Shown: one piece after another, positions 28,029-37,271 of the stretch
Layout of the letters: every line of letters begins with the position of its first letter
How positions within the stretch are numbered: the stretch's first letter is position 1
From: UBA6623 sp965238125
Lineage (GTDB): Bacteria; Acidobacteriota; Terriglobia; Bryobacterales; UBA6623
DNA length: 64,000 nucleotides
Reading direction: 5' to 3'
Assembly: GCA_965238125.1 (NCBI GenBank)
Contig: OZ250179.1
Location: 1,612,001-1,676,000 of the forward strand
Position numbers and translations under genes: made by a program
Notes under the pieces: model-generated
The model's input: the letters and a program-made list of their open reading frames with translations, nothing else
Databases searched by the model: none
Told to the model about the DNA's origin: nothing

Positions 28029-31000
28029 GCTATTTTTCCCGCACTCCCTCCGAGAAGCTCCAGGACTACCTGAACCGCGTGCATCTTCGCCTCAAGGCCG
28101 CCGCGGCTTCGCGCGGGTTGGGCGCAACGGCGATCGGCGCTCTGTCGCTGACCGTCGCGGGCGTTTACTTCGCCAACGAGTTTGCTTTCTCGAACTCCAG
28201 CGTGATCAGCGCGCGGGCCCTTCTTTTTGTCTCGCTCGCCGCGATCGTTGTCTTTCTGCTCGTCCGCCCGCTGCTTGGGTTGGGGCGCGGCAAGGCCGCC
28301 GGTCATATTGAAAGGCAAGTGCCGGCGTTTGACGGCCGTATCGACACCTTTGTCGATAAGACCGAGGGTAAGGCCGCCGGGGAGTCCAATCCTTTTCTCG
28401 ATCTGCTCGCTGAAGACACGATGCAGGTTGCCGAAGCCGTTCCCGCGGAAGATGTCGTCGAGGCGAAGGGAATCTTCGCCTACGCCGCCGCCGGTGCGGC
28501 CGCGCTGGCCGTGCTGATTTGGCTGGGGAGCGCCGGGCCGGGCTATTGGAGCTACGGAACCTCGCGCGTGTGGGGAGGCTGGCTTGACCCGTCGGTTTCG
28601 CCGCTGTATCAGATTATCGTCGAGCCCGGTTCCAAGACGATTCGCCAAGGGGCCGACCTTGTCGTCACCGCTCGCATGATCGGGTTCCAATCCCCCACCG
28701 CGCAAATGCTCGCGAAATTCGAGAGCGGCGTCGGTTGGGAAGAAGCGCCCATGCGGAAGCAACTCGACGGTGAGGGCTTTGAGTTTCTTTTCGCGGGCGT
28801 TCGGGAGCCGTTGCGATACCGCGTTGCCGCGGGCGGGATCCAAAGCGAAGACTTCGAAGTCCAGGTGGTCAAAATGCCGAACGTTGAGTCGATCCGGCTG
28901 ACCTACCACTACCCCAAATGGACCGGCTTCGAGAACCTCGTCGAAGAGGACTTCGGCGATATTCGCGCTGTCGTCGGCACCGAAGTCGAGATTGAAGTCA
29001 CCCTCGACAAGCCCCTAAACGACGGCGTGCTGCGCGTCAACGACCAAGAAAGCGTTTCGATGTCGTCGAAAGATTTGATGGCGACCGGCCGCATCAAGGT
29101 TGACAAGGAGGGGCAGTACTTCATCGCTGCGCTCTATGAGGGCGAGGTCGTCCGGCTCACCGACGACTATTTCATCTCGCTGGTCCCCGATAGGAAGCCG
29201 ACCGTCAAGTTTCGCCGCCCGGGCCGCGATTGGCGGGCCACGAACATCGAGGAAGTTGTCGCCGAATTCGAGGCGTCCGACGACTTTGGGCTGCGCTCGT
29301 TCGCCGTGCATTACACCGTGAACGGCGGCGAGCCGCAAACAGCTCCGCTGGCGGCGCGGCGCGGCGCTAAGACAGCCCGTTCGAGTCACACGTTTTATCT
29401 CGAGGAAATGGGCGAGCCCGAAGCCGCCGACACCGACGATGCGCCCGGATCGCCCCGACTCGTCCCCGGCGACATCATTTCCTACTACGCCGTCGCCCGC
29501 GATGCCAAGAAATCCGTTCAGACGGATATGTATTTCGTCGAGGTGCGCCCCTACGATTTCGAGTTGCGCCAGGGGCAGGCCGGCGGCGGCATGGGTATGG
29601 GCGGGGGCCAGGGACAGCAAGAAATCTCTCGTCGTCAAAAGGAAATCATTACCGGTACCTGGAATCTAATCCAGGACTCCACCGGAGCTGACCAACGGAC
29701 GCGCGCCGAGATCCGCGACAACGCGATGTTGCTTTCCGAGATTCAGCTCACCCTGCGCGATCAAGCGAAGACACTGGTCGAGCGTGTCCGTGCGCGCGAG
29801 ATCGCCGGGCGCGGGGGCGAGTTCAAGAAGTTTGTCGAGAACCTCGAGCAAGCAGCCGAATTCATGGCTCCGGCGGCCGCGAAGCTGAAAGCACAAGAGC
29901 TTCGCGATTCTCTCTCCCCGCAACAGAAGTCCCTGCAGTACCTACGGCGGGCCGAGTCGATCTTCCGCCAAATCGAAGTCCTACGGGGCGGCCGAGGAGG
30001 CGGGGGCGGAGGCGGGCAGGCAAGTCAGGACTTGCTCGAAATGTTCGAACTCGAGATGGATCTCGAGAAGAACCAATACGAAACCGGCGGCGGCATGTCC
30101 TCCCAACAAGTGGACCGCGAAATCGACGAGGCTCTCGAGAAACTCAAGGAACTGGCCAAGCGGCAGGAAAAGCTCGCCGAGCAGGCCCGCCGGCAGCCAA
30201 CGCCGACTTTTTCGCAGAGGTGGAAGCAAGAGATCCTGCGCCGCGAAGCCGAGGAACTCAAACGAAAGCTCGAAGAGCTGCAACGCCGTCAGTCCGCTTC
30301 GCGGCAGCAAGGCTCGCAGCAGGGTTCGCAGCAGGGAGGCCAACAGAGCGGTCAGCAACAAGGCGGGCAGCAACAGGGAAGCCAGGGCAGTCAACAACAA
30401 CGAGCAGGCGGTTCCCGCCTCGAACAAACCATTCAGCGCCTCGAGCAGGCCACCCGCGACATGGAACGTGCTTCGCAAGCCGGCGGCCCCCAGGGCGGAA
30501 GGATGGGGCAACAGCAAGCCCAAGCCCGCGCTCGCCGTGCTCAAGAGCGGTTGCGGGAAGCTCTGCGTTCCCTCGAGCAACAGCGCCTCAAAGAAACCGG
30601 CGACCGCCTGTCCAATCTCAGACGCCGCGCCGACAAGCTCGCCGCCCAACAGGCCGACGTCGCGCAGGCTCTTCGCGGCGCGCTCTCCTACGCGCTCGAA
30701 TACATCAAGAAGAACGGCGGGCAGGCGCGGGGACGCATTCCCAGCGGCATGTCGCCCGGCGAGGAACTCGAGCTGTCCGATCGCAAGAAAGCCATGCAGG
30801 AAGCCATCGAGAGTATGGAGCGCGACATGCAACAGGCATCGCGGCGCCTTCGCGAAACCGAAAGCGGCCGCAAGCTGCGCGAAGCTCTCTCCGATCTCCA
30901 GCAATCCGAACTCGGCGTCCGGCTGCGCCAGGCCGCCGAACATATTCGCCAGGGCTATGCCGCCCATATCGCCCAACGCGAAGAGACCGTCACTGCCGCG

Positions 31001-31849
31001 ATCAACCGCTTGCGGGACCAACTCGAACAGGCCGAGCGCTTGGCCAAAGCCCAACGCGCGGGCGGGAACGATAGCGGCTTGGAACGCTCGCTAAGCCGCC
31101 TCGAAGACCTTCGTCAAAAGCTCGAGCAAGCCGCGGGCATGGGGCGAGAGAACGATCCCAACCGGCGAGGCCCGGGTCCCGGCCGGGGCGAACAGGAAGG
31201 GCGGCAGGGTGCGGACGGCCGCCGTCCCGGCGAACAGGGTCAAGGCGGGCAGCGAGGTGAAGGCCGCCAACCGGGACAACAAGGCAGCGGTGCCCAACCA
31301 GGCCGCCAACCCGGCTTCGGCCAAGGCCGAGGCGAGTCACAGAATCAATACGGCCCCGGCCGACGCCAACCGGGCCAAAGCGCGGGCGGCTCCCGCGAGG
31401 GAAGGTGGGGCCCCGGCGGTCGAACCGGCAGCGAGCAGGATTGGGGCAGCGCAAGTAATTTCGGCGGGCGCCGCGTTCCCGGCGGCAGCCGCATGCCCGA
31501 TGCCGAAACCCGCCGCGAGATGGAGCGCGCCATCCGAGAAGGTGCGCGGCTCGTCCCCGGCATCACCCATCAGCTGCGCGGCTCGGGCATTGACGACCAG
31601 GAGCTCAGCGAACTGCGCCGTTTTGTCGGCAGGCTGTCACACGACCGTTTCGCCGGAAATCCGCAGCTTCTTCAGGAAGAGCATCGTAAGCTGCTTTCCC
31701 TCATCGAACAATTGGAATTGCAGGTCCGGCGTCAGGTTGAACAGGACCAGGGCGGCGCGAATGTCCGTGCGGGCGCCAACGAGCCTGTTCCCGAACGCTA
31801 CCGCGAAGCCGTCGCTGAATACTACCGTCGGCTCAGCCAAGGTCGCTAG
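28025..31849 (+). CDS. Giant DUF4175-like membrane protein with Q/G-rich coiled coils
   Basis: 1274 residues from GTG 28025 (GTGA overlap with the BatA-like gene). Two helices near residues 35-55 and 60-80 and a third near 155-175 anchor it. An Ig-like periplasmic part follows (about 195-510: LIRLTYHYPKWTGFENLVEEDF-like strands, DDFGLRSFAVHYTVNGGEP). From about residue 520 it turns into long helical coiled coils separated by low-complexity tracts: GGRGGGGGGG near 660, repeated GSQQGSQQGGQQSGQQ near 760-790, and a G/P/Q/R-rich stretch near 1040-1160. The final 100 residues are again helical (RRFVGRLSHDRFAGNPQLLQEE). Members of this family end MoxR operons in several phyla. Function unknown; perhaps a long periplasmic tether. 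Confidence 0.82.
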   Translation: MSYFSRTPSEKLQDYLNRVHLRLKAAAASRGLGATAIGALSLTVAGVYFANEFAFSNSSVISARALLFVSLAAIVVFLLVRPLLGLGRGKAAGHIERQVPAFDGRIDTFVDKTEGKAAGESNPFLDLLAEDTMQVAEAVPAEDVVEAKGIFAYAAAGAAALAVLIWLGSAGPGYWSYGTSRVWGGWLDPSVSPLYQIIVEPGSKTIRQGADLVVTARMIGFQSPTAQMLAKFESGVGWEEAPMRKQLDGEGFEFLFAGVREPLRYRVAAGGIQSEDFEVQVVKMPNVESIRLTYHYPKWTGFENLVEEDFGDIRAVVGTEVEIEVTLDKPLNDGVLRVNDQESVSMSSKDLMATGRIKVDKEGQYFIAALYEGEVVRLTDDYFISLVPDRKPTVKFRRPGRDWRATNIEEVVAEFEASDDFGLRSFAVHYTVNGGEPQTAPLAARRGAKTARSSHTFYLEEMGEPEAADTDDAPGSPRLVPGDIISYYAVARDAKKSVQTDMYFVEVRPYDFELRQGQAGGGMGMGGGQGQQEISRRQKEIITGTWNLIQDSTGADQRTRAEIRDNAMLLSEIQLTLRDQAKTLVERVRAREIAGRGGEFKKFVENLEQAAEFMAPAAAKLKAQELRDSLSPQQKSLQYLRRAESIFRQIEVLRGGRGGGGGGGQASQDLLEMFELEMDLEKNQYETGGGMSSQQVDREIDEALEKLKELAKRQEKLAEQARRQPTPTFSQRWKQEILRREAEELKRKLEELQRRQSASRQQGSQQGSQQGGQQSGQQQGGQQQGSQGSQQQRAGGSRLEQTIQRLEQATRDMERASQAGGPQGGRMGQQQAQARARRAQERLREALRSLEQQRLKETGDRLSNLRRRADKLAAQQADVAQALRGALSYALEYIKKNGGQARGRIPSGMSPGEELELSDRKKAMQEAIESMERDMQQASRRLRETESGRKLREALSDLQQSELGVRLRQAAEHIRQGYAAHIAQREETVTAAINRLRDQLEQAERLAKAQRAGGNDSGLERSLSRLEDLRQKLEQAAGMGRENDPNRRGPGPGRGEQEGRQGADGRRPGEQGQGGQRGEGRQPGQQGSGAQPGRQPGFGQGRGESQNQYGPGRRQPGQSAGGSREGRWGPGGRTGSEQDWGSASNFGGRRVPGGSRMPDAETRREMERAIREGARLVPGITHQLRGSGIDDQELSELRRFVGRLSHDRFAGNPQLLQEEHRKLLSLIEQLELQVRRQVEQDQGGANVRAGANEPVPERYREAVAEYYRRLSQGR

Positions 31850-32047
31850 CGAGATCGAGGGCCCCCGGAGAACCCGTCCCCGAGGTCGGGCTTCAGACGA
31901 GTTTCCGGCTGAAGCGCAAGGTGTCGCCGCGGGCCGCCGATATGAAAGGTAAGCCAACCGGACCGCCGGTATCCGACCAGGCCGGAGAGTTGGGACGAGA
32001 ATTTAATTTACCGTACACTTTACGCCCGATAGTGGTTTGTGCTGGTG

Positions 32048-32053
32048 TACAAT
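32048..32053 (+). promoter_or_regulatory. Possible -10 box giving a leaderless transcript
   Basis: TACAAT ends 9 bases before the ATG at 32063, so a start six or seven bases downstream would give an almost leaderless mRNA. No clear -35 box is present at 17 bases spacing. Suggestive only. Confidence 0.3.
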
Positions 32054-32062
32054 AGAATCAAC

Positions 32063-32440
32063 ATGGGTATCCGTGTCCAAGACCTTGATTCGGCATTCTC
32101 CCCGCTGCCCCATTTCAGCGACGAAATCAATCACAACATCGTCAAGTCGGAGATCGAAGGGGGCGTGTACCTGGAGGACCTTAAGGAAGGCGCGCGTCTC
32201 GAAATGCAGACGGAGAACAATCTGTACTTCCTGCGGATCGGCAAAGACGGCGAGGCAATCATTTCAGGCCATCCGGAGTTCTGCCCCAAACCGGTGCGGG
32301 TGAAGATCCACGGATCAAGTTGGGGAGGGTCCATGCTGAAGGTCGCCTACATTGGTCGCGGCATGCACCTGGAGTTCCGTCACCCCGTGCATAAGGTCAT
32401 CACGACTTCTCCGATCGCCGAGATTCGTTCGATCGAGTAG
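32063..32440 (+). CDS. Conserved small protein of unknown function
   Basis: 125 residues from ATG 32063; an in-frame GTG eight codons upstream (32039) overlaps the possible -10 box and is less likely. No signal peptide or membrane helix. Predicted mainly beta: EGGVYLEDLKEGARLEM, TENNLYFLRIG, EAIISGHPEFCPKPVRVKI, GSMLKVAYIGRGMHLEF, and VITTSPIAEIRSI. The pattern of a short strand-rich fold with a conserved ISGHPEFCP and GRGMHLEF recalls small PilZ-like or adaptor proteins seen in acidobacteria, but I cannot assign a family. It stands alone between the MoxR operon and rlmN. Confidence 0.65.
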   Translation: MGIRVQDLDSAFSPLPHFSDEINHNIVKSEIEGGVYLEDLKEGARLEMQTENNLYFLRIGKDGEAIISGHPEFCPKPVRVKIHGSSWGGSMLKVAYIGRGMHLEFRHPVHKVITTSPIAEIRSIE

Positions 32441-32462
32441 CCGCCCGCTCTTCGATTTCCGT

Positions 32463-33551
32463 CTATTCCGTTGTCCGCTTGAGCTGCCCGCAAGCCGCGA
32501 AGATTTCTCGGCCGCGCGGTTTACGGACAAAGCAAGGTAAGTGTTGTTTCAGAGTGAACTGGAATGCTTCGACCCTGCCCGCTTCGGGAGTGTCGTAAGG
32601 CAGTTCCGCCCCGGGGTTGAAAGGGATCAAGTTGACGCGACATTTCAACGGCGCCAGCAGCCTCGCCACTCGCCGCGCGTCGCCGTCGCTGTCATTGACC
32701 CCGGCCAGTAACACATATTCGAAAGTCAGTCTTTCTCGGGGACGCAGTGGATAGTCACGGCAAGTCGCCAGTAACTCCGCCAGACTGTATTTGTACGTGA
32801 TCGGCATCAATTCTCGGCGCATCTCTTCGGTCGAGGCGTTGAGGGAAACGGCTAGATGAGGCCGCTCGGGACACTGGCCCAACTCCCGCATTTTCGGCGG
32901 AATACCCGCTGTGGATACGGTGATGCGCCGCGCCGGGATCGCCATGCCTTCCGGGTCGGCCAGCAGCCGAGAGGCCTTCAGCACAGCCTCGAGATTCAAC
33001 AATGGCTCGCCCATGCCCATCATGACGATGTTGACCCGACGGCGCCGCGGCTCGAGTTGATGTCGCGTGAGCAAAACCAATACTTGGCCGACGATCTCGC
33101 CCGCCGTCAGATTTCTTTCCAACCCCATCAATGCCGTCAGGCAGAACTTGCAGTCCACCGGGCAGCCGACTTGGGTGGAAATGCACAAAGTGTCACGCGC
33201 GGCTTCGGGGATAAAAACAGATTCAATCGTCTTGCCGTCCTCAAGGCCCAGCAGATACCGGACCGTCCCGTCGGTCGATTGGAAATGTGCGCTGACACTC
33301 GGCAGGCCCATCGTAAAATCGTCGGTTAGGCGGCGACGCAAGCGAACAGGCAGAGTGGTGAGATCTTCCGTTTCCGCGACTCGCCCGCGGTACAGCCCGC
33401 CATAGAGCTGACGCGCTCGGTACCCCGCCTCGCCCAACTCGAAAACAACGCGGTTAAGCTCGTTAAGGTCCTGTCCTATAAGGGGTTGGAGCGCCAAAAT
33501 GCCCGCCGTTGATAGCTGACTCACGCGGCTGAAAACCGCGAGGCTTCGCAC
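32463..33551 (-). CDS. rlmN: 23S rRNA (adenine-2503-C2) methyltransferase RlmN
   Basis: 362 residues. A radical-SAM enzyme that methylates A2503 of 23S rRNA and A37 of some tRNAs. The iron-sulfur motif CPVDCKFC, the SAM-binding GMGEP (MMGMGEPLLN), and the C-terminal methyl-carrying Cys in FAACGQL are present; the other resolving Cys fits near CPVDCKFC. The start is uncertain: GTG 33551 or GTG 33524. Both give a short N-terminal extension before LIGQDLNELNRVV. Divergent from the M16 peptidase gene, with start codons 72 bases apart. Confidence 0.93.
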   Translation of the reverse strand: MRSLAVFSRVSQLSTAGILALQPLIGQDLNELNRVVFELGEAGYRARQLYGGLYRGRVAETEDLTTLPVRLRRRLTDDFTMGLPSVSAHFQSTDGTVRYLLGLEDGKTIESVFIPEAARDTLCISTQVGCPVDCKFCLTALMGLERNLTAGEIVGQVLVLLTRHQLEPRRRRVNIVMMGMGEPLLNLEAVLKASRLLADPEGMAIPARRITVSTAGIPPKMRELGQCPERPHLAVSLNASTEEMRRELMPITYKYSLAELLATCRDYPLRPRERLTFEYVLLAGVNDSDGDARRVARLLAPLKCRVNLIPFNPGAELPYDTPEAGRVEAFQFTLKQHLPCFVRKPRGREIFAACGQLKRTTE

Positions 33552-33622
33552 CCCGTATGATACACTGAGTGTCCCCCAGGGGAGTCTCGTTCAGTCAATA
33601 CCTCCCAAAACCGGGGAGGGGC

Positions 33623-34909
33623 ATGCATCTCACCGACTCGACCGCCGCCGGGATTCGTAAGACCGTTCTTTCCAACGGAATGCGCGTCATTTCCGAGGAA
33701 ATGCCCTATGTCCGCTCGGTTGCCGTCGGCTGTTGGGTGAACGTGGGCTCGCGCGAGGAGGAGGACAGCGAAAGCGGCATCAGCCACTTCATTGAGCACA
33801 TGGTCTTCAAGGGAACGGCGAACCGCAGCGCGGATGAGATTGCCTATTCGATCGACTCGATTGGGGGACATCTCGATGCCTTCACCACCAAAGAGACCAT
33901 CGCGTTTACCGCGAAGGTGCTCGACGAACACGTTCCCCGCGCTCTCGATGTCCTCTCGGATTTAGTCCTCTACCCCGCTTTTCGCGAAGACGACATCGAA
34001 CGCGAAAAGGGTGTCGTGCTCGAAGAACTCAAGATGGATGAGGATAATCCCGACTACCTCATCCACGAAATGTTTGTCGGCAACTTCTGGAAGGGCCATC
34101 CGCTCGGGCGGCCCATCATTGGCACGGCAGAGACGGTCAGCAGCTTCATGGCGCCTCAACTGCGTGACTTCTTCGCGAGGACCTATTCGCCCGCCAACCT
34201 CATGATCGTCGCGGCGGGGAATCTGCCGCACGACGAACTGGTCGGGTTGGCCGATGCGCGTTTCGGCGGTCTCAAGCCCGGAAAGCCGGCACGGCATGAA
34301 GTGGCTCCGGAGAGTCATCCGTCCGTGACGCTGCGCGACAAGCCGTCCTTGGAGCAAGTGCATCTCTATCTCGGCGTACCTTCCTACCCGATCGGTCATC
34401 CGAACCGCCACGCCGCGTACGTGCTGAATACCATTCTCGGCGGTGGAATCAGTTCACGGCTGTTCTTGCGGATTCGAGAACACGAAGGCCTGGCCTACTC
34501 CGTGTTTTCGGACTTGGGAGTCTTCAGCGACAGCGGTATGCTTTCGGTTTACGCAGGCACCTCCATCGCGACGGCTCGACGTGTCATCGACCACGTTCTC
34601 GAGGAGATGAAACAGTTCAAGGAAACAGCGGTGGGAGCCGAGGAACTGCGTCGCGCCAAGGACTACATGAAGGGCAGCTTGACGCTCAGCTTGGAATCGA
34701 CCTCAAGTCACATGTCCAATCTCGCCCGACAGGAAAGGTATTTCCAGCGCTTTGCCTCGATCGAGGAAGTCCACGAGAAAATCGAGCAGGTGGATGCCGC
34801 CGAGATCGAACAAGTCGCCCAAGAGTGGTTCCAGCCCGAGAAAATCGCCTTGGCCGTCCTCGGCAATTTGAACGGATTTACGATCAATCGCGATGAGCTG
34901 GGATGCTGA
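33623..34909 (+). CDS. M16-family zinc peptidase (PqqL/processing-peptidase type)
   Basis: 428 residues from ATG 33623, preceded by GGGGAGG; a GTG at 33569 would add an unlikely 18 residues. The inverted zinc motif HxxEH is SHFIEHMVF, with the third ligand Glu about 77 residues on in EKGVVLEELKM, and the R/Y block GLAYSVFSDLG in the second half. It is a single-chain M16B peptidase like bacterial YmxG/MPP-beta homologues, probably cytosolic as no signal peptide is seen. TATGAT at about 33554 might be a -10 box for this gene. Divergent from rlmN. Confidence 0.92.
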   Translation: MHLTDSTAAGIRKTVLSNGMRVISEEMPYVRSVAVGCWVNVGSREEEDSESGISHFIEHMVFKGTANRSADEIAYSIDSIGGHLDAFTTKETIAFTAKVLDEHVPRALDVLSDLVLYPAFREDDIEREKGVVLEELKMDEDNPDYLIHEMFVGNFWKGHPLGRPIIGTAETVSSFMAPQLRDFFARTYSPANLMIVAAGNLPHDELVGLADARFGGLKPGKPARHEVAPESHPSVTLRDKPSLEQVHLYLGVPSYPIGHPNRHAAYVLNTILGGGISSRLFLRIREHEGLAYSVFSDLGVFSDSGMLSVYAGTSIATARRVIDHVLEEMKQFKETAVGAEELRRAKDYMKGSLTLSLESTSSHMSNLARQERYFQRFASIEEVHEKIEQVDAAEIEQVAQEWFQPEKIALAVLGNLNGFTINRDELGC

Positions 34910-34946
34910 GCGACACGGAATAACGACAGTCGGACGAACACCCATC

Positions 34947-34965
34947 ACCGGCCCTTGAAGCCGGT
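34947..34965 (+). terminator. Hairpin after the M16 peptidase gene
   Basis: ACCGGC and GCCGGT separated by seven bases form a short GC-rich stem 38 bases after the stop codon. No T-tract follows, so it is at best a weak intrinsic terminator or a 3' stabilising hairpin. Confidence 0.3.
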
Positions 34966-35063
34966 CCGGAATACCGCGCGGACGTAACGAGTCCGAAACG
35001 GCGGAGGCCCGATTGGAGTTGCCTCGGTCATCGCTCTTCAGCTAAGCGGACCGCAGATTGACC

Positions 35064-35705
35064 ATGCCCGCCGATCACCATTCGTTGCAAGTCCCCGGGG
35101 CGGGCGCCTTATGGCGGACGCTTCGGGAGAATTCCAAAGTGCAAGACTGCGTGTTCTTGACCGTGGTCGTGTTGCTTTCGATGGCGCCTTACATTGGCGA
35201 TATCGGTTTTTACGGTGATGATTGGTCTTTTCAGTCGATTTATGGGAATGCCGAGGACCAGTCGCTCTGGGGTCTGTTTCTCGCCCAATATTACGATTGG
35301 AACCGCATGCGTCCGGGGCAGATTTTCTATCAAGCATCTCTCCACTGGCTGTTCGGTTCGGAACCCATTGGGTACCACTTGGCGAACGCGATTGTATTCG
35401 TCCTGAGCATTGCTTTGCTTTATCTCGTTTTACGAGAACTCGAACAGCCGCGTGTACTGGCTCTCGGGATTTCGGTTTTGTACGGTGTCCTGCCGCAATA
35501 TTCCGCCGACCGCTTTTGGCCCGCCGCTTCCCAAACCATGCTGTCAATGGGCCTCTGTTTCCTCAGCGTCTATGCGGATTTCAGAACACTACGCTCACGC
35601 AATTGGTTCAAGCTGTGGGTATGGAAACTGCTCAGTCTCGGTGGTATGGCGGCAAGTCTGCTTTCCTACGAGTTGACCTTTCCCTTCTTTTTCCTGAGCC
35701 CCTTA
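35064..35705 (+). pseudogene. Large polytopic membrane protein, part 1 of 3 (split by two IS)
   Basis: ATG 35064 (TTG 35058 is also in frame). 214 codons with several membrane helices (VFLTVVVLLSMAPYIGDIG, AIVFVLSIALLYLVLREL, VLALGISVLYGVLPQY, LLSLGGMAASLLSYELTF). The first loop, GDIGFYGDDWSFQ, resembles the DD-containing first periplasmic loop of GT-C glycosyltransferases. At 35704-35705 a TA is followed by IS subfamily B. Joining this TA to 36801 keeps the frame (FFFLSPLVVFYLYRR). Reconstructed from three parts the gene has 739 codons. Intact role could be lipid-linked sugar transfer; this is inferred from the topology and DD motif. Confidence 0.8.
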
Positions 35706-36798
35706 CTGAGTCTCGCATAATATACTGTCAATCGAGACAAAGAGAAGACTGTTTCCAGAAAGCGGTAATCAAGCGCGGTTTGCGGCGCATTCGCCGCAGC
35801 GCTTTGCGGGCGCGCTCGTCGAGTTCCCAGTAGTCCTTCGGGCAGACGTTGGGCAACTCGTGCTGCTTCCAGTACGCCCAAATGTATTCCACCGGGTTCA
35901 ACTCCGGCGCATAGGGCGGCAAGTACTCCGTTGCGATGTGATCCTCGGAGAGCTGGATGAACTCCCGCACCAGGCGGCTGCGGTGCGCCGGCAGCCGGTC
36001 CCAGACGATCAGCAGTGGGCCGTCGATGTGGCGCACCAAAGCCTTCAGGAAGTCGATGACCTCCAGCTCGCCGATCGCGCCGGGATAGAGCCGGAAGTAA
36101 AAGTTGCGCAACGTCAGCCCGGCCGACACCGACAGCTTGTCCCAGTTGAAGTTGAACTCCAACACCGGTGTCTCGCCGCGCGGCGCCCAGGTGCGGCAAC
36201 GATGCGGCTTCTGACTCAATCCGCTTTCGTCGATGAAGACGATCGTACGTTCTTCTTTGCGGGCTTTTTTTTAATGGCCGGCCAAGTCTTGCGCTGCCAG
36301 CCGCGGATGGCCTCTTCGTTGCGCTCCCGCGCTTTGCCGACGGGCCGTTGCGGGCTCCAACCGAGCGCCCGCAGGATCTTCCAGACATGGCCCTCGTGAT
36401 AGCGCACGCCGAACTCGTCTCCGATCAGACGAGCGACCCGCGGACAGCTCCACAGCGGCGTCGGGAAGCCGTGCGCCTCGGGGCCTTCCAGCAGCAACGC
36501 CTCGAGGCGTTCGAGCTGCGCGGCGTCCAACAGCGGCTTACGGCCGGCGCGGCCGGCCTGGCGCAACCCGGCTTCGCCGTCACGCCGGTATCGTCGCAGC
36601 CACTCGCTGACGCTTTGCCGCGCGACCTTCAATCGCCTCGCTGTCTCGGACTGACTACAGCCTTGCTCGACCAACCGGATCGCTTTGAAACGGCGCTTCT
36701 CCAGGGCCTCGAAATCCCGCCGTACGCCTTTTGTATTTCCCATACATACAAAGACGTACGTACCCCAAAAAGGTGTCACTTTATTTTGCGAGACTCAA
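35706..36798 (-). mobile_element. IS630-type insertion sequence, subfamily B copy 1
   Basis: 1093 bp between TA copies at 35704-35705 and 36799-36800. The left tip reads CTGAGTCTCGCATAATATAC (C instead of T at the first base, as in every B copy at the transposase 3' end). The right tip read inward is TTGAGTCTCGCAAAATAAAG. It splits the membrane-protein gene at its first break and lies opposite to it. Confidence 0.93.
35728..36743 (-). CDS. IS630-type transposase, subfamily B, -1 frameshift
   Basis: Same two-frame design as the subfamily A enzyme, but a diverged sequence: MGNTKGVRRDFEALEKRR start at 36743, helix-turn-helix SETARRLKVARQSVSEW, slippery run on the minus strand near 36266-36274, and DDE residues in IVFIDESGLS, LLIVWDRLPAH and LNPVEYIW. 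Compared with subfamily A it has RLVEQGCSQ for RLLDEGLNQ and many conservative changes. About 338 residues after the slip. Confidence 0.87.
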
Positions 36799-37271
36799 TA
36801 GTTGTCTTCTACCTCTATCGACGCTCGGGGGCCGCGGCGGATCCTGAGCGAATCGGTCACGCGACGTTTGTCCTGTCTGTCCAATCTCACTACATGGCGC
36901 TGGCGGCACTAGCGGTGTTCAAGGCGGTCACCAACGTCCGGATGAGCAGTTACGAAACCATGGATCAAGCGTTGTGGTTCGTAAGGTTCATCGAAGAGGC
37001 TTTCAGCGTTGGTTACGGCTATTACGGTCTCTACTTGCCGTACACGGCCGTCCTGCATTCGCTGGAGCATCTCAGCGTCGCGGGTTTGGCGTTCGGCGCG
37101 GTCACGGCGGTATTGATCTTCAGCTATTTTCAGCGGCTAAAGTTTTCCCTTGCCGAGAAGCGTCCCATTTTTTTTCTGACCTATATCGTTGCCGGAGTGG
37201 CTATTTTTGTCCTCGGTTACGGTATCTTTGTCAGCAACCGAAACGTGGCGACCGGAGTAACGGCCGGCCTA
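36799..37271 (+). pseudogene. Large polytopic membrane protein, part 2 of 3
   Basis: This middle segment of the split gene continues VVFYLYRRSGAAADPERIGHAT and carries a loop with the segment SYETMDQALWFV and helices near YYGLYLPYTAVLHSLEH, VAGLAFGAVTAVLIFSYF and PIFFLTYIVAGVAIFVLGYGIFV. It is bounded by TA copies of two different elements, at 36799-36800 and 37270-37271. Neither end has a start or stop of its own, so it is not expected to be translated as a native protein. Confidence 0.8.

Noticed and set aside
29981..31054. 357-codon Leu-rich frame opposite the DUF4175-like gene
   Set aside because: Its Leu-rich composition is the complement of Gln/Arg/Glu coiled-coil codons; not a membrane protein gene.
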